Made by a program: the position numbers and the translations under genes
DNA from: Nonomuraea montanisoli
Lineage (GTDB): Bacteria > Actinomycetota > Actinomycetes > Streptosporangiales > Streptosporangiaceae
Direction: 5' to 3'
Assembly (NCBI RefSeq): GCF_013363975.1
Contig: NZ_JABWGN010000021.1
Span: 83,672 to 147,671, forward strand
DNA: 64,000 bases
Shown here: one piece after another, positions 53,574 to 62,150 of the stretch
Layout: each line of letters begins with the position of its first letter
Numbering within the stretch: position 1 is the stretch's first letter
The notes under the pieces: generated by a model
The model's database searches: none
What the model was told of the DNA's origin: nothing
The model's input: only the letters and a program-made list of their open reading frames with translations

Positions 53574-55928
53574 ATGAGCACAACGCGCTTCCCCGAAGGG
53601 TTCGTGTGGGGAGTGTCCACGTCCGCCTACCAGATCGAGGGGGCGACCACCGAGGACGGGCGCGGCCCGTCGATCTGGGACGTCTTCCCCGGCGGGCGCA
53701 ACGGCGATCCGGCCTGCGACCACTACCGGCGCCACGGTGACGACGTCCGGCTGATGAAGGACCTGGGCATGGCCGCCTACCGGTTCTCGGTGAGCTGGCC
53801 GCGCGTCATGCCGACGGGCCGGGGCCGCGTCAACGGCCCCGGGCTGGACTTCTACGACCGGCTGGTGGACGAGCTGCTGGCCGCCGGCATCGCCCCGTAC
53901 GCCACCCTCTACCACTGGGACCTGCCCCAGGCGCTGGAGGACGAGGGCGGCTGGACCTCCCGCGACACCGCCCACCGCTTCGCCGACTACGCCCGGGCCG
54001 TCCACGACCGCCTCGGCGACCGCGTCGGCACCTGGTTCACGATCAACGAGCCGTGGGTGGCGGCCTTCCTCGGGTACGGCGCCGGCGTCCACGCGCCCGG
54101 CCGGCGCTCGGCGGCCGAGGCGTTCACCGCCGCGCACCACATGCTGCTCGCCCACGGGCTCGGCCTGGAGGCGCTGCGCTCGGCGGGCGTCGGCAGGGCC
54201 GGCATCGTGCTCAACCTCTCACCCGTGCTCACCCCCGGCCAGCTCGGCGACCTGGACGCGCGGCCGTCCGAGGAGGACGCGGCGGCGGTGGCGCGCATCG
54301 ACGCGCTGAACAACCGGCAGTTCCTGGAGCCCGTGCTGCGCGGGCGCTACCCTGCCGACCTGCTGGCGCTCGTCGAACGGACGGCCGGGCTCGGGCACGT
54401 CCACGACGGCGACCTGGACCTCATCGGCCGGCCGATCGACCTGCTGGGCGTCAACTACTACACCCCGACCGCCGTGCAGGCCCGGCCGGGCGCGGCGGCC
54501 GACCCCGCCTTCCCGGGCAGCGAGGACGTCCTGTTCTGCAGCGTGCCCACCGCCGTGACGGCCATGGGCTGGCCCATCGTGCCCAGCGGGCTGACCCTGC
54601 TGCTGCGCCGCCTGTCGCGTGAGTATCCCGAGACCGAGATGATGATCACCGAGAACGGGGCGGACTTCGTCGACGTGCTGACGGCCGACGGCATCCACGA
54701 CGTCGAGCGGACGAGCTTCATCGAGGAGCACCTGCGCGCGCTGCGGGTCGCCCTGGAGGAGGGGGCCAAGGTCCGCGGCTACCTCGTGTGGTCGCTGCTC
54801 GACTGCGTCGAGTGGGCCGACGGCTACCGGCGCAAGTTCGGCCTGGTCCACGTGGACCTGGAGACCCAGCGGAGGCGGCTGAAGGACAGCGCCCTGTGGT
54901 ACCGCGACGTCATCGCCCGCAACGGCCTGCCCGACGGCCGGACGCGGCGGCCCACCCTGGAGACCGTCGCCGCCCGCGCCGGCGTCTCCCGGGCCACCGT
55001 CTCGCGGGTCGTCAACGGCGAGGCGTCGGTCAGCGCCGAGGCGCGCGACGCGGTGCTGCGCGCGGTCCGCGAGCTCGGCTACGTCCCCAACGCCGCCGCG
55101 CGCAGCCTCGTCACCCGCAGGACCGACACGGTGGCGCTGGTGCTGTCCGAGCCGCGCCACGGCGGCGACGCGCTGATCGCGGCCATCGTCCGGTACGTCA
55201 CCAGCATGCTGGAGGGGGCCGGCAAGCAGATCACGCTCATGCTGGCCGATACGGCCGACAGCCGGCGCCGCGTCATCCAGCACGTCGAGGCGCGCCAGGC
55301 CGACGGGGTCGTGCTGCTGCCGCCCGACGACCACGGCCCGCTGGCCGAGCGGCTGGCCCGCACCGGTGTGCCCGTCGTGCTGCTCGGCCGGCCGGCCGTG
55401 GCCTCGCTCGTGCCGCACGTGGACGTGGACGACGCCGGCGGCGCGGCGGCGGCCACCGCCCACCTGCTGGGCCGGGGCCGCCGCCGCATCGGCATGGTCT
55501 GCGGGCCGACCGACCTCGTCGCCGTGCAGGACCGGCTCGCCGGGCACCGCGACGCCCTGCGCGAGGCGGGGCTGCGGCCGCTGCTCGCCCTGGCCGGGCT
55601 CGACCGCGAGTCGGGCGCGGCGGCGGCCGGGCGGCTCCTGTCGGACCACCCGGAGCTGGACGCGCTGTTCGCCACCTCCGACGACCTGGCGATCGGCGCG
55701 CTGCGCGCGGCCCGCGACCTGGGGCGGCGGGTGCCGGAGGACCTCGCGATCGCCGGGTTCGGCGACATCGACGCGGCCTCCTGCACGACGCCGGCCCTGA
55801 CCACGGTCCGCGTGCCGGTCGAGGACCAGGCCCTCGCGCTGGCGCGGCTGATGCTGTCCCGCCTGGACGGCCGGCACGCGGGTCCCGTGGTGCTGCCGGC
55901 CCGCCTGGTGGTGCGCGACTCGACCTGA
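53574..55928 (+). CDS. GH1 beta-glucosidase fused to a LacI-family repressor
   Basis: 784 aa in one frame. Residues about 5-450 are a complete GH1 enzyme: FPEGFVWGVSTSAYQIEGA, acid/base E159 in TINEPW, nucleophile E360 in MMITENGADF. It ends in the family's usual LWYRDVIARNGL. After a ~9-residue linker (PDGRTRRP), residues about 459-784 are a full LacI repressor. Its HTH is LETVAARAGVSRATVSRVVN with hinge ELGYVPNAAARSLVTRRT, then a two-lobe sensor (RRRIGMVCGP, ATSDDLAIGALRAARDLG). The usual order is bglC followed by a separate lacI gene. No stop or credible internal start lies at the junction. Enzyme and repressor thus share one chain: cellobiose or laminaribiose hydrolysis and sugar sensing could be linked. 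It is convergent with a GH16 gene whose promoter carries LacI-type operators. Confidence 0.9.
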   Translation: MSTTRFPEGFVWGVSTSAYQIEGATTEDGRGPSIWDVFPGGRNGDPACDHYRRHGDDVRLMKDLGMAAYRFSVSWPRVMPTGRGRVNGPGLDFYDRLVDELLAAGIAPYATLYHWDLPQALEDEGGWTSRDTAHRFADYARAVHDRLGDRVGTWFTINEPWVAAFLGYGAGVHAPGRRSAAEAFTAAHHMLLAHGLGLEALRSAGVGRAGIVLNLSPVLTPGQLGDLDARPSEEDAAAVARIDALNNRQFLEPVLRGRYPADLLALVERTAGLGHVHDGDLDLIGRPIDLLGVNYYTPTAVQARPGAAADPAFPGSEDVLFCSVPTAVTAMGWPIVPSGLTLLLRRLSREYPETEMMITENGADFVDVLTADGIHDVERTSFIEEHLRALRVALEEGAKVRGYLVWSLLDCVEWADGYRRKFGLVHVDLETQRRRLKDSALWYRDVIARNGLPDGRTRRPTLETVAARAGVSRATVSRVVNGEASVSAEARDAVLRAVRELGYVPNAAARSLVTRRTDTVALVLSEPRHGGDALIAAIVRYVTSMLEGAGKQITLMLADTADSRRRVIQHVEARQADGVVLLPPDDHGPLAERLARTGVPVVLLGRPAVASLVPHVDVDDAGGAAAATAHLLGRGRRRIGMVCGPTDLVAVQDRLAGHRDALREAGLRPLLALAGLDRESGAAAAGRLLSDHPELDALFATSDDLAIGALRAARDLGRRVPEDLAIAGFGDIDAASCTTPALTTVRVPVEDQALALARLMLSRLDGRHAGPVVLPARLVVRDST

Positions 55929-55946
55929 GGGCGGGCCGGGGGACGG

Positions 55947-57356
55947 TCAGGAGGTGGAGAAGGTGAACCAGTTGACGTTGACGAAGTCGGCCGGCTGGCC
56001 GCTGCTGAAGGTCAGGTAGACCGTGTGCCGGCCCGTGACCGGAGCGATGTTGGCCGGCACGGTGCGCCAGCTCTGCCAGCCGCCGGTCGAGGCCACCGCG
56101 AAGTCGCCCACCGGGGCCGCGCCCAGGCTGTCCAGGCGCACCTGGACGAGGCCGCTCACCCCGGCCGCCGCCCCGGACGCCACGCGCACCTTGACCTGCC
56201 GGGCCGCCTCGGAGCCGAAGTCGACCCCGTCGAAGCGCAGCCAGTCGCCGCTGGAGACGCCGCCGACGTTCTGCCCGCCGCCGGTGTCGGTCGTGCCCTC
56301 GACCATGGTGCCCGACTGGGCCTGGTAGCCCTCGGCCTGGATGGTGGAGCGGGCGTCCACCCCGCCGGGCGGCACGGTGGGGGTCGGCGTCGGCGTGGGG
56401 CCGGCGCCGCCGCTCTGCCACACGGCCACGTAGTCCACCAGCATGGGCCGCCCGGGCACGGTGGCCGCGGTGGGCGTGCCGAACCCGGCCACGCCGTTGG
56501 GGAAGGCGCCACCCATGGCCACGTTGAGCAGCAGGAAGTAGCCGGCGTGGCCGGTCATGTCGTTCCAGGTGCCGGCGTCGAGCTGGGCCTGGCTCACGCT
56601 GTGGAACTGCTGGCCGTCCACGTACCAGCGGAGCTGGTTGGGGCTGACGGAGCGGTCCCACTCGAAGCGGTAGGTGTGGAAGGCCGACTGGCAGGTGGAG
56701 CCGGGGCAGGCCCGGCTGGCGCCGAGCCCGTTGGTCTCCTGGCAGGGGCCGCCGGGGTTGACGCCGCAGTGCAGGACGCCCCAGACGGAGTTGATGCCGT
56801 TGACGTTCTCCATGAAGTCGAACTCGCCGATGCCCGGCCAGTTCCAGTAGTTGCCCCGGTACGGCGCGCCGAGCGCCCAGAACGCCGGCCAGTAGCCGAG
56901 GGCGGCGTCACCGGTGACGTTCGGCATCTGGATGCGGCCCTCGATGCGCAGCACCCGACCGTCGGCCGGCTTGAAGTCGGCCCGGCGGGTCTCGACGCGG
57001 GCCGAGGTCCACTCGCCGGACGAGGCGCGCTGCGGGGTGATCCGCAGGTTGCCGGAGCCGTCGAGGCTGAGGTTGGCGGGGTTGCCGGTGTAGTTCTGGA
57101 TCTCGCCGGTGCCCCAGTTGCCGGGGCCGCCGGGGTAGGCGTGGCCGGTGTCGACGATCCACTCGGCCGACGGGGCCGAGCCGGAGGGGCCGGTGAAGTC
57201 GTCCGACCAGACGAGCGACCAGCCGGACGGGGTGGGCGGGACGGCGGCGGAGGCGCTGACCGCCGCGTGGACGAGCAGGCCGGCGAGCGTGACCAGGGCC
57301 GCGGCGAGGGCGGAAAGGCGGCGCCGGTGGCGGCCGGGAAGGAGGCGCGTTGTCAT
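55947..57356 (-). CDS. Secreted GH16 beta-glucanase with CBM6
   Basis: 469 aa from ATG 57356 (CCAGGAGC upstream). Signal peptide: twin-arginine-rich RHRRR then LSALAAALVTLAGLLVHAAV, cleaved near ASA. The GH16 domain (residues about 40-285) has catalytic IGEFDFMENVNG (ExDxxE), the laminarinase form. A PT-rich linker (PTPTPTPTVPPG) joins a C-terminal CBM6 (QAEGYQAQSGTMVEG ... WLRFDGVDFG). It would hydrolyse beta-1,3- or 1,3-1,4-glucan outside the cell, feeding oligosaccharides to the GH1 enzyme. Two LacI-type operators flank its promoter. Confidence 0.93.
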   Translation of the reverse strand: MTTRLLPGRHRRRLSALAAALVTLAGLLVHAAVSASAAVPPTPSGWSLVWSDDFTGPSGSAPSAEWIVDTGHAYPGGPGNWGTGEIQNYTGNPANLSLDGSGNLRITPQRASSGEWTSARVETRRADFKPADGRVLRIEGRIQMPNVTGDAALGYWPAFWALGAPYRGNYWNWPGIGEFDFMENVNGINSVWGVLHCGVNPGGPCQETNGLGASRACPGSTCQSAFHTYRFEWDRSVSPNQLRWYVDGQQFHSVSQAQLDAGTWNDMTGHAGYFLLLNVAMGGAFPNGVAGFGTPTAATVPGRPMLVDYVAVWQSGGAGPTPTPTPTVPPGGVDARSTIQAEGYQAQSGTMVEGTTDTGGGQNVGGVSSGDWLRFDGVDFGSEAARQVKVRVASGAAAGVSGLVQVRLDSLGAAPVGDFAVASTGGWQSWRTVPANIAPVTGRHTVYLTFSSGQPADFVNVNWFTFSTS

Positions 57357-57399
57357 GGTTGCTCCTGGGGGATGCGGGGGCGGAGCTGGACCGGTCCTC

Positions 57400-57413
57400 A
57401 GAGAGCGCTCTCT
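57400..57413. promoter_or_regulatory. LacI-type operator 1, downstream of the GH16 promoter
   Basis: agagagcgctctct, a 14-bp perfect palindrome with central CG as in CelR-type operators. Confidence 0.85.
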
Positions 57414-57420
57414 TACAGTG

Positions 57421-57449
57421 AGGTAAACATGACATGACGGTGGTGTCAA
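57421..57449 (-). promoter_or_regulatory. GH16 promoter
   Basis: Perfect TTGACA (57449-57444) and TTACCT (57426-57421) with 17 bp spacing on the minus strand, 65-90 bp before the ATG. Confidence 0.7.
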
Positions 57450-57454
57450 CGTTA

Positions 57455-57466
57455 GAGAGCGCTCTC
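57455..57466. promoter_or_regulatory. LacI-type operator 2, upstream of the GH16 -35 box
   Basis: gagagcgctctc, a 12-bp perfect palindrome whose centre is 54 bp from operator 1. Confidence 0.8.
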
Positions 57467-57561
57467 ACCCTGGCGTCCTTAGCGATCCGGCGTGAACGCG
57501 AGCGAGCCGGGGCGGTGCTCACGCACGCGCCCCGGCTCGCCGGACGGAGTCCTGCCGGAGG

Positions 57562-58281
57562 TCAGCCCTTGTCGGCCTCGCCGGTGGCCGCCTCCAAGGC
57601 GTCCTCGGGAGAGGCTTCCAGGTCCTGCTCGGCCTCGGCGCCGGCCTGCGCGGACTGCTTGTCCAGGCGCACCCAGCTCGTCACGCTCTCCACCGCGAAC
57701 AGCACGAACAGGTAGGCCGTCAGCAGGGCCAGCACCAGCGGCAGCCAGCCGAGCGCCGCGCCCGCGCCGATGAGCAGGAGCCGCAGCTCCCAGCCGAGCC
57801 CCGCGTGGAACACCCAGGCGGGCGGCCAGATGCTCTGGCGCGTGCGGTAGACGGTGTCGTAGGTGTGGTAGCCCACCACGTACACGAGCACGAACAGCAG
57901 CCACCTGGGCGCGTCGGCCGCCAGGCCCACCGCGATGATGGTCAGGAACTCGGTGCCGCGCAGCAGCGGCGGGGTGAGCCAGTCGAGCCGGCCCAGGTGG
58001 TTGCGCGGCGCGGTCGGCAGCACGAGCACGAGGACGACGAGCACGGGCACGAGCAGCATCGGCCCGGACGACGGCAGGCCGATCGCGGTGAGGACGGCGA
58101 CCGCGACCAGCGCCAGCAGCGTGGCGGGCACCGGGGGCAGGCCCTTGCCGATGCGGCCGGACAGTGCGTGGACGAGGGGCCCGTCGTCGCGGTAGGCGAG
58201 CAGGCGGGCGGTCTGGACGCGGCGGCGTTCCTCGTCGGGGTCCGGCGTGGGGGTGGCGGCGGCCTGCGGGTAGGTGATCAT
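57562..58281 (-). CDS. Polytopic membrane protein (DUF5941-like), partner of the phosphotransferase
   Basis: 239 aa with five or six hydrophobic segments (VPATLLALVAVAVLTAIGL, LLVPVLVVLVLVLP and later ones) and an acidic C-terminal tail. GYHTYDTVYRTRQSIWP resembles the DUF5941 domain seen fused or adjacent to CDP-alcohol phosphotransferases in actinomycetes; this family name is from memory. Its start overlaps the stop of the phosphotransferase gene by 4 bp, indicating a joint membrane function. Confidence 0.65.
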   Translation of the reverse strand: MITYPQAAATPTPDPDEERRRVQTARLLAYRDDGPLVHALSGRIGKGLPPVPATLLALVAVAVLTAIGLPSSGPMLLVPVLVVLVLVLPTAPRNHLGRLDWLTPPLLRGTEFLTIIAVGLAADAPRWLLFVLVYVVGYHTYDTVYRTRQSIWPPAWVFHAGLGWELRLLLIGAGAALGWLPLVLALLTAYLFVLFAVESVTSWVRLDKQSAQAGAEAEQDLEASPEDALEAATGEADKG

Positions 58282-59786
58282 GCGAGCGACCTCATGAGGC
58301 GTCCGGTGAGGGTGTAGAGGGCGGCGACGGTGCCCCAGATCACCAGCGTGAGGAAGGTGATGCGGGCGTCGAAGAGGGCGGCGGTGATCGCGATGGCCGC
58401 GAACCGCTCGCCGATGGGGAAGACGATCATCTTACGCGCCCAGTGGACGGCGCGGTAACGCCCGGCCTTGGACCACATCTTCAGCACGCCCCGGATGCCC
58501 TGGCTGCGCTCGACCCGGCGGCGCTCCAGCGCCTTGCGCAGGGGGCGGTCGTCGGGCGCGGTCAGCGGCAGCGTGGGCAGCTGGGCCGGCGGCTTGCGCC
58601 GGTTGGCGACGCCGTAGGAGAAGTCGAGCAGGTGGCGCACCGACTGCAGGCCGATGGCGGCCAGCGCGAGGATCCAGATGTCGTCGCCGTTGCCCGACAC
58701 GACCCAGCCGATCGCCAGGCCGGCGAAGACGACGTACTCCTTGAAGCGGTCGAACGTCGCGTCGAGCCAGGCGCCGAGCACGCCGAACTTGCGGGCGTAG
58801 CGGGCGACCTGCCCGTCGACGCAGTCGAAGACGAACGCGAAGTAGATGAGCGCGCCGCCGAGCACCATCCACGGCCGGTCGCCGGTGGCGAAGCACGCCG
58901 CCGCGAGCACGCCCAGCGTGATCGAGATGAGCGTGACCTGGTTGGGCGTCAGCCCGCGCCGGGCCGCCCAGCGGGCGATGAAACGGGAGTAGGTGGAGAC
59001 GAAGTAGGTGGTGAAGAAGCCGTCGGCGCCCTTGACCGCGTTGTTGAGCCGGGCCCGGTCCTCGTCGTAGCCGGACATCTCGGCGACGGCCTCGTCGGCC
59101 TCCTGCTGCGTGGACACCCGGCGGAAGTACAGGTCGCGCCGGCCGCGCACGCCGACCGACACGCCCTTGCGCACCAGGCCGAAGACCAGGAGCTGGACCA
59201 GGTCGTCGTCCTCGCCGAACAGGTGGGTCATGCCGGCCATCTCGCGGCACGCCTCGGCCAGGACGGCCGCGTTGCGGGTGCTCACGTGCAGGGGGCCGAG
59301 CGCCACCATGTTGGGCCGGGTCACGGCGTGGTGGGCGGTGCCGACGGAGACGATGCGGGACTTGCCGGCGCGGGCGCGCACGGGCAGCCCCTCGAAACGC
59401 CGGAGGCCGATCTCGGGGTCCGCCTCGTCGACCGGGACGATGTCCTCCTGCGCCTCGTCGGTCGCCTCCGGCCTGGGCTCCTTGGCGATGAGGGCCAGCG
59501 CGCCGCGTTTGGTCTTGGTGATCTGGTAGATGAGCTCGTCGTGGATCACCGAGTTGGCGGGCAGGATGAGCAGGTTCTCGGTCGCGGACTCCGCGACGTC
59601 GGCCAGCGCGCGCAGGGCGGCGGCCACGTCGTCGGACTCGATGGTCGCCGGCCGCGGATCCAGGGACAGGATCTGGCTGCGCAGTCGCTCTGCCACGGTC
59701 GGGCCGCCGGGCAGTGCCGCGAGCCTCAGGCCGGTAGGAGCGGTGTCGGGGCCGGGCGAAGAGCCCAGCAGGACCACGCGGGTCAT
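58278..59786 (-). CDS. CDP-alcohol phosphotransferase with N-terminal nucleotidyltransferase-like domain
   Basis: 502 aa. Residues 1-220 look like a nucleotidyltransferase-like fold (VVLLGSSPGPDTAPTGL, then LLILPANSVIHDELIY), though the catalytic motifs are incomplete. The C-terminal membrane part holds the CDP-OH-PT motif DCVDGQVARYARKFGVLGAW then LDATFDRFKEY (D-x2-DG-x2-AR-x8-G-x3-D-x3-D). It would join a CDP-activated alcohol to a polyol or lipid acceptor; inositol-type acceptors are common in actinobacteria. The start is ATG 59786 with AAAGGGAG upstream. Divergent from recO. Confidence 0.85.
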   Translation of the reverse strand: MTRVVLLGSSPGPDTAPTGLRLAALPGGPTVAERLRSQILSLDPRPATIESDDVAAALRALADVAESATENLLILPANSVIHDELIYQITKTKRGALALIAKEPRPEATDEAQEDIVPVDEADPEIGLRRFEGLPVRARAGKSRIVSVGTAHHAVTRPNMVALGPLHVSTRNAAVLAEACREMAGMTHLFGEDDDLVQLLVFGLVRKGVSVGVRGRRDLYFRRVSTQQEADEAVAEMSGYDEDRARLNNAVKGADGFFTTYFVSTYSRFIARWAARRGLTPNQVTLISITLGVLAAACFATGDRPWMVLGGALIYFAFVFDCVDGQVARYARKFGVLGAWLDATFDRFKEYVVFAGLAIGWVVSGNGDDIWILALAAIGLQSVRHLLDFSYGVANRRKPPAQLPTLPLTAPDDRPLRKALERRRVERSQGIRGVLKMWSKAGRYRAVHWARKMIVFPIGERFAAIAITAALFDARITFLTLVIWGTVAALYTLTGRLMRSLA

Positions 59787-59917
59787 GACTCCCTTTCGAG
59801 GCGGTTGCGGGGGGATGAACTACTAGGGGTATTGCGGGGACAGGCGTCTGAGTCTAATGAGAGTCGCGCAGAGTCGCGTCACCGACGCGGTCCCGTAACA
59901 GAAAGACCGTGCGGCCA

Positions 59918-59923
59918 TAAGAT
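59918..59923 (+). promoter_or_regulatory. -10 box for a leaderless recO transcript
   Basis: TAAGAT ends 6 nt before the GTG at 59930. Confidence 0.4.
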
Positions 59924-59929
59924 GGGCGA

Positions 59930-60664
59930 GTGAGTCTCTACCGTGACGAAGGCGTGGTTCTGCGCACGCAGAAGCTCGGCGAGGCCGACCGCATCGTCAC
60001 CATCCTGGCCAAGCGCACGGGCAAGGTGCGCGCCGTCGCCAAGGGCGTGCGCCGCACCACCTCGCGCTTCGGCGCCCGGCTGGAGCCGTTCACGCACGTC
60101 GACCTGCAGCTCCACACGGGCCGCACGCTCGACGTCGTCACGCAGGCCGAGACGATCCGGCCGTACGGCGAGGCGCTGGCCTCCGACTACCCGCGCTACA
60201 CCGCGGGCACGGCGATGCTGGAGACTGCCGACCGGCTCACCCACGGCGAGAAGGAGCCGGCCCTGCGGCACTTCCTGCTGCTGGTGGGCGGGCTGCGCAC
60301 GCTGGCCGAGGGCGTCCACGAGCCGCGCCTGGTCCTCGACGCCTACTTCCTGCGCTCGCTGGCGGTGGCGGGTTACGCGCCCGCGCTCGACGCGTGCGCC
60401 AAGTGCCGGGCGCCCGCGATCAGGGCGTTCGCCATCGTGTCCGGCGGCGTGGTGTGCGGCGCCTGCCGTCCGGCGGGGGCGGCCGTACCGGCGATCGAGA
60501 CGATCGGCCTCATGACGGCGCTGCTGCGCGGCGACTGGGCGACGGCCGACGCGTCGGAGCAGCGTCATCGGGGCGAGTGCAGCGGCCTGGTCGCCGCGTA
60601 TCTCCAATGGCACCTCGAACACGGAATACGCTCTCTGCGACACGTCGAAAGGGAGCCAGTGTGA
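59930..60664 (+). CDS. recO: DNA repair protein RecO
   Basis: 244 aa. The OB-fold N-terminus (YRDEGVVLRTQKLGEADRIV) and FGARLEPFTHVDLQLHTGR are typical; the zinc-binding pair is CAKC and CGAC. RecO loads RecA with RecR at gaps. The GTG at 59930 suits a leaderless transcript. Its stop overlaps uppS as GTGA, and recO-uppS is the usual actinobacterial order. Confidence 0.95.
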   Translation: MSLYRDEGVVLRTQKLGEADRIVTILAKRTGKVRAVAKGVRRTTSRFGARLEPFTHVDLQLHTGRTLDVVTQAETIRPYGEALASDYPRYTAGTAMLETADRLTHGEKEPALRHFLLLVGGLRTLAEGVHEPRLVLDAYFLRSLAVAGYAPALDACAKCRAPAIRAFAIVSGGVVCGACRPAGAAVPAIETIGLMTALLRGDWATADASEQRHRGECSGLVAAYLQWHLEHGIRSLRHVEREPV

Positions 60665-61434
60665 ACGTCCGACCGCCGACCCCCCACCCGTCCGGCGCCA
60701 CGCCGCCGCCGATCCCCCGCGAGTTCGTGCCGCGGCACGTGGCCATCGTCATGGACGGCAACGGGCGCTGGGCCAAGGCTCGCGGGCTGCCCCGCACCGA
60801 GGGCCACAAGGCGGGCGAGGCGTCGCTGTTCGACGTCATCGAGGGCGCGCTGGAGCTGGGCGTCCCGTACCTCAGCGCGTACGCCTTCTCCACGGAGAAC
60901 TGGAAGCGCTCGCCCGACGAGGTGCGCTTCCTCATGGGCTTCAACCGCGACGTCATCCGCCGGCGCCGCGACGAGCTGAACGCGATGGGCGTGCGGGTGC
61001 GCTGGGCGGGCCGTCCCGGGCGGCTGTGGAAGAGCGTCATCTCCGAGCTCCAGGCGGCCGAGGAGATGACCGAGCGCAACCGGAAGCTGACGCTGCAGTT
61101 CTGCGTCAACTACGGTGGGCAGGCCGAGATCGTGCAGGCCGCGGTCAGGCTGGCCGGCGACATCGCGGCGGGCAGGGTCAAGCCGTCGAAGGTGGACGAG
61201 AAGGTCTTCGCCCGCTACCTCGACGAGCCGGAGATCCCGGCGGTCGACCTGTTCGTCCGTTCATCGGGGGAGCAGCGCTTCTCCAACTTCCTGCTGTGGC
61301 AGTCCGCCTACGCCGAGATGGTGTTCCTCGACCGGCTCTGGCCCGACTTCGACCGCCGTGACCTGTGGGAGGCGTGCGAGATCTTCGCCAAGCGCGACCG
61401 GCGCTACGGCGGCGCCATCCCCAACCAGGTCTGA
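60661..61434 (+). CDS. uppS: Isoprenyl transferase (undecaprenyl or decaprenyl diphosphate synthase)
   Basis: 257 aa. The cis-prenyltransferase blocks are HVAIVMDGNGRWAKARGLPR, AFSTENWKRS, and RSSGEQRFSNFLLWQSAYAE near the C-terminus. It makes the polyprenyl carrier lipid for cell-wall synthesis; chain length cannot be read from sequence. A proline-rich N-terminal extension (about 18 residues) is common in actinobacteria. The GTG at 60661 overlaps the recO stop. Confidence 0.95.
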   Translation: MNVRPPTPHPSGATPPPIPREFVPRHVAIVMDGNGRWAKARGLPRTEGHKAGEASLFDVIEGALELGVPYLSAYAFSTENWKRSPDEVRFLMGFNRDVIRRRRDELNAMGVRVRWAGRPGRLWKSVISELQAAEEMTERNRKLTLQFCVNYGGQAEIVQAAVRLAGDIAAGRVKPSKVDEKVFARYLDEPEIPAVDLFVRSSGEQRFSNFLLWQSAYAEMVFLDRLWPDFDRRDLWEACEIFAKRDRRYGGAIPNQV

Positions 61435-61529
61435 GCGTCCGGAGGACCGGGCGCGCGTGGGGCAGGACGCCGCGCCATGGATGCGTACGTGATAGATCCG
61501 ATCGGGCGGGTCGAGTCCGTGGGCAGACC

Positions 61530-62078
61530 TCAGGCGCGGCGGCGGGCGCGGTAGGCGGCGACGTGCATGCGGTTGCCGCAGGTGCGGCTGTCGCAGTAGA
61601 CGCGCGAGCGGTTGCGCGACTCGTCGACGAACACGCGGTCGCAGTCGGGCGCCGAGCACGTGCGCAGCCGCTCCCACTCGCCCTCGACGAGCAGGTGGGC
61701 CAGCGCCACCCCGCAGTCGGCCGCCAGGTGCTCCGACAGCGTCGCGTCGGGCGCGAAGTAGTGGACGTGCAGCGGATGGCCGTCGTGCTCGGTCAGCCGC
61801 GGCGTGATCCGCGTCTCGGAGAGCAGCGCGTTGAGCTGGCGCACCGCGGACGGCTGGTCGGGCGCGGTGAACACCCGGTGGAACGCCTCCCGCACCAGGC
61901 GCACCTGGCCGAGGTCGCGCGGGGTGAGCGTGGTGATGCCGCTGACCTGCCGCGCCTCGACGAACGCCCGGAGCGTGGCGAGGTCGGCCAGCCGGTCATC
62001 GCCGCCGGTCGAGGGCGAGGTGTTGACCAGCTCGACGACCGTGGCCAGCGAGTAGACCATGTCATGGCCAAACGGCAT
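61530..62078 (-). CDS. CGNR zinc-finger regulator (ABATE family)
   Basis: 182 aa. The C-terminal zinc finger is CSAPDCDRVFVDESRNRSRVY followed by CDSRTCGNRMHVAAYRAR, with the CGNR hallmark. The N-terminal ABATE domain (residues 10-120) begins YSLATVVELVNTSP. Members are thought to be ligand-responsive transcription regulators. AGGAGTCAAC precedes the ATG. It is divergent from the EamA exporter gene (72 bp), which may be its target. Confidence 0.92.
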   Translation of the reverse strand: MPFGHDMVYSLATVVELVNTSPSTGGDDRLADLATLRAFVEARQVSGITTLTPRDLGQVRLVREAFHRVFTAPDQPSAVRQLNALLSETRITPRLTEHDGHPLHVHYFAPDATLSEHLAADCGVALAHLLVEGEWERLRTCSAPDCDRVFVDESRNRSRVYCDSRTCGNRMHVAAYRARRRA

Positions 62079-62150
62079 GTTGACTCCTGTCTGGCGCCCA
62101 TTCTAGCGTGGACGCAGCGTATCTCTAGTCTGCGCGTTCGGGGGTCATAC

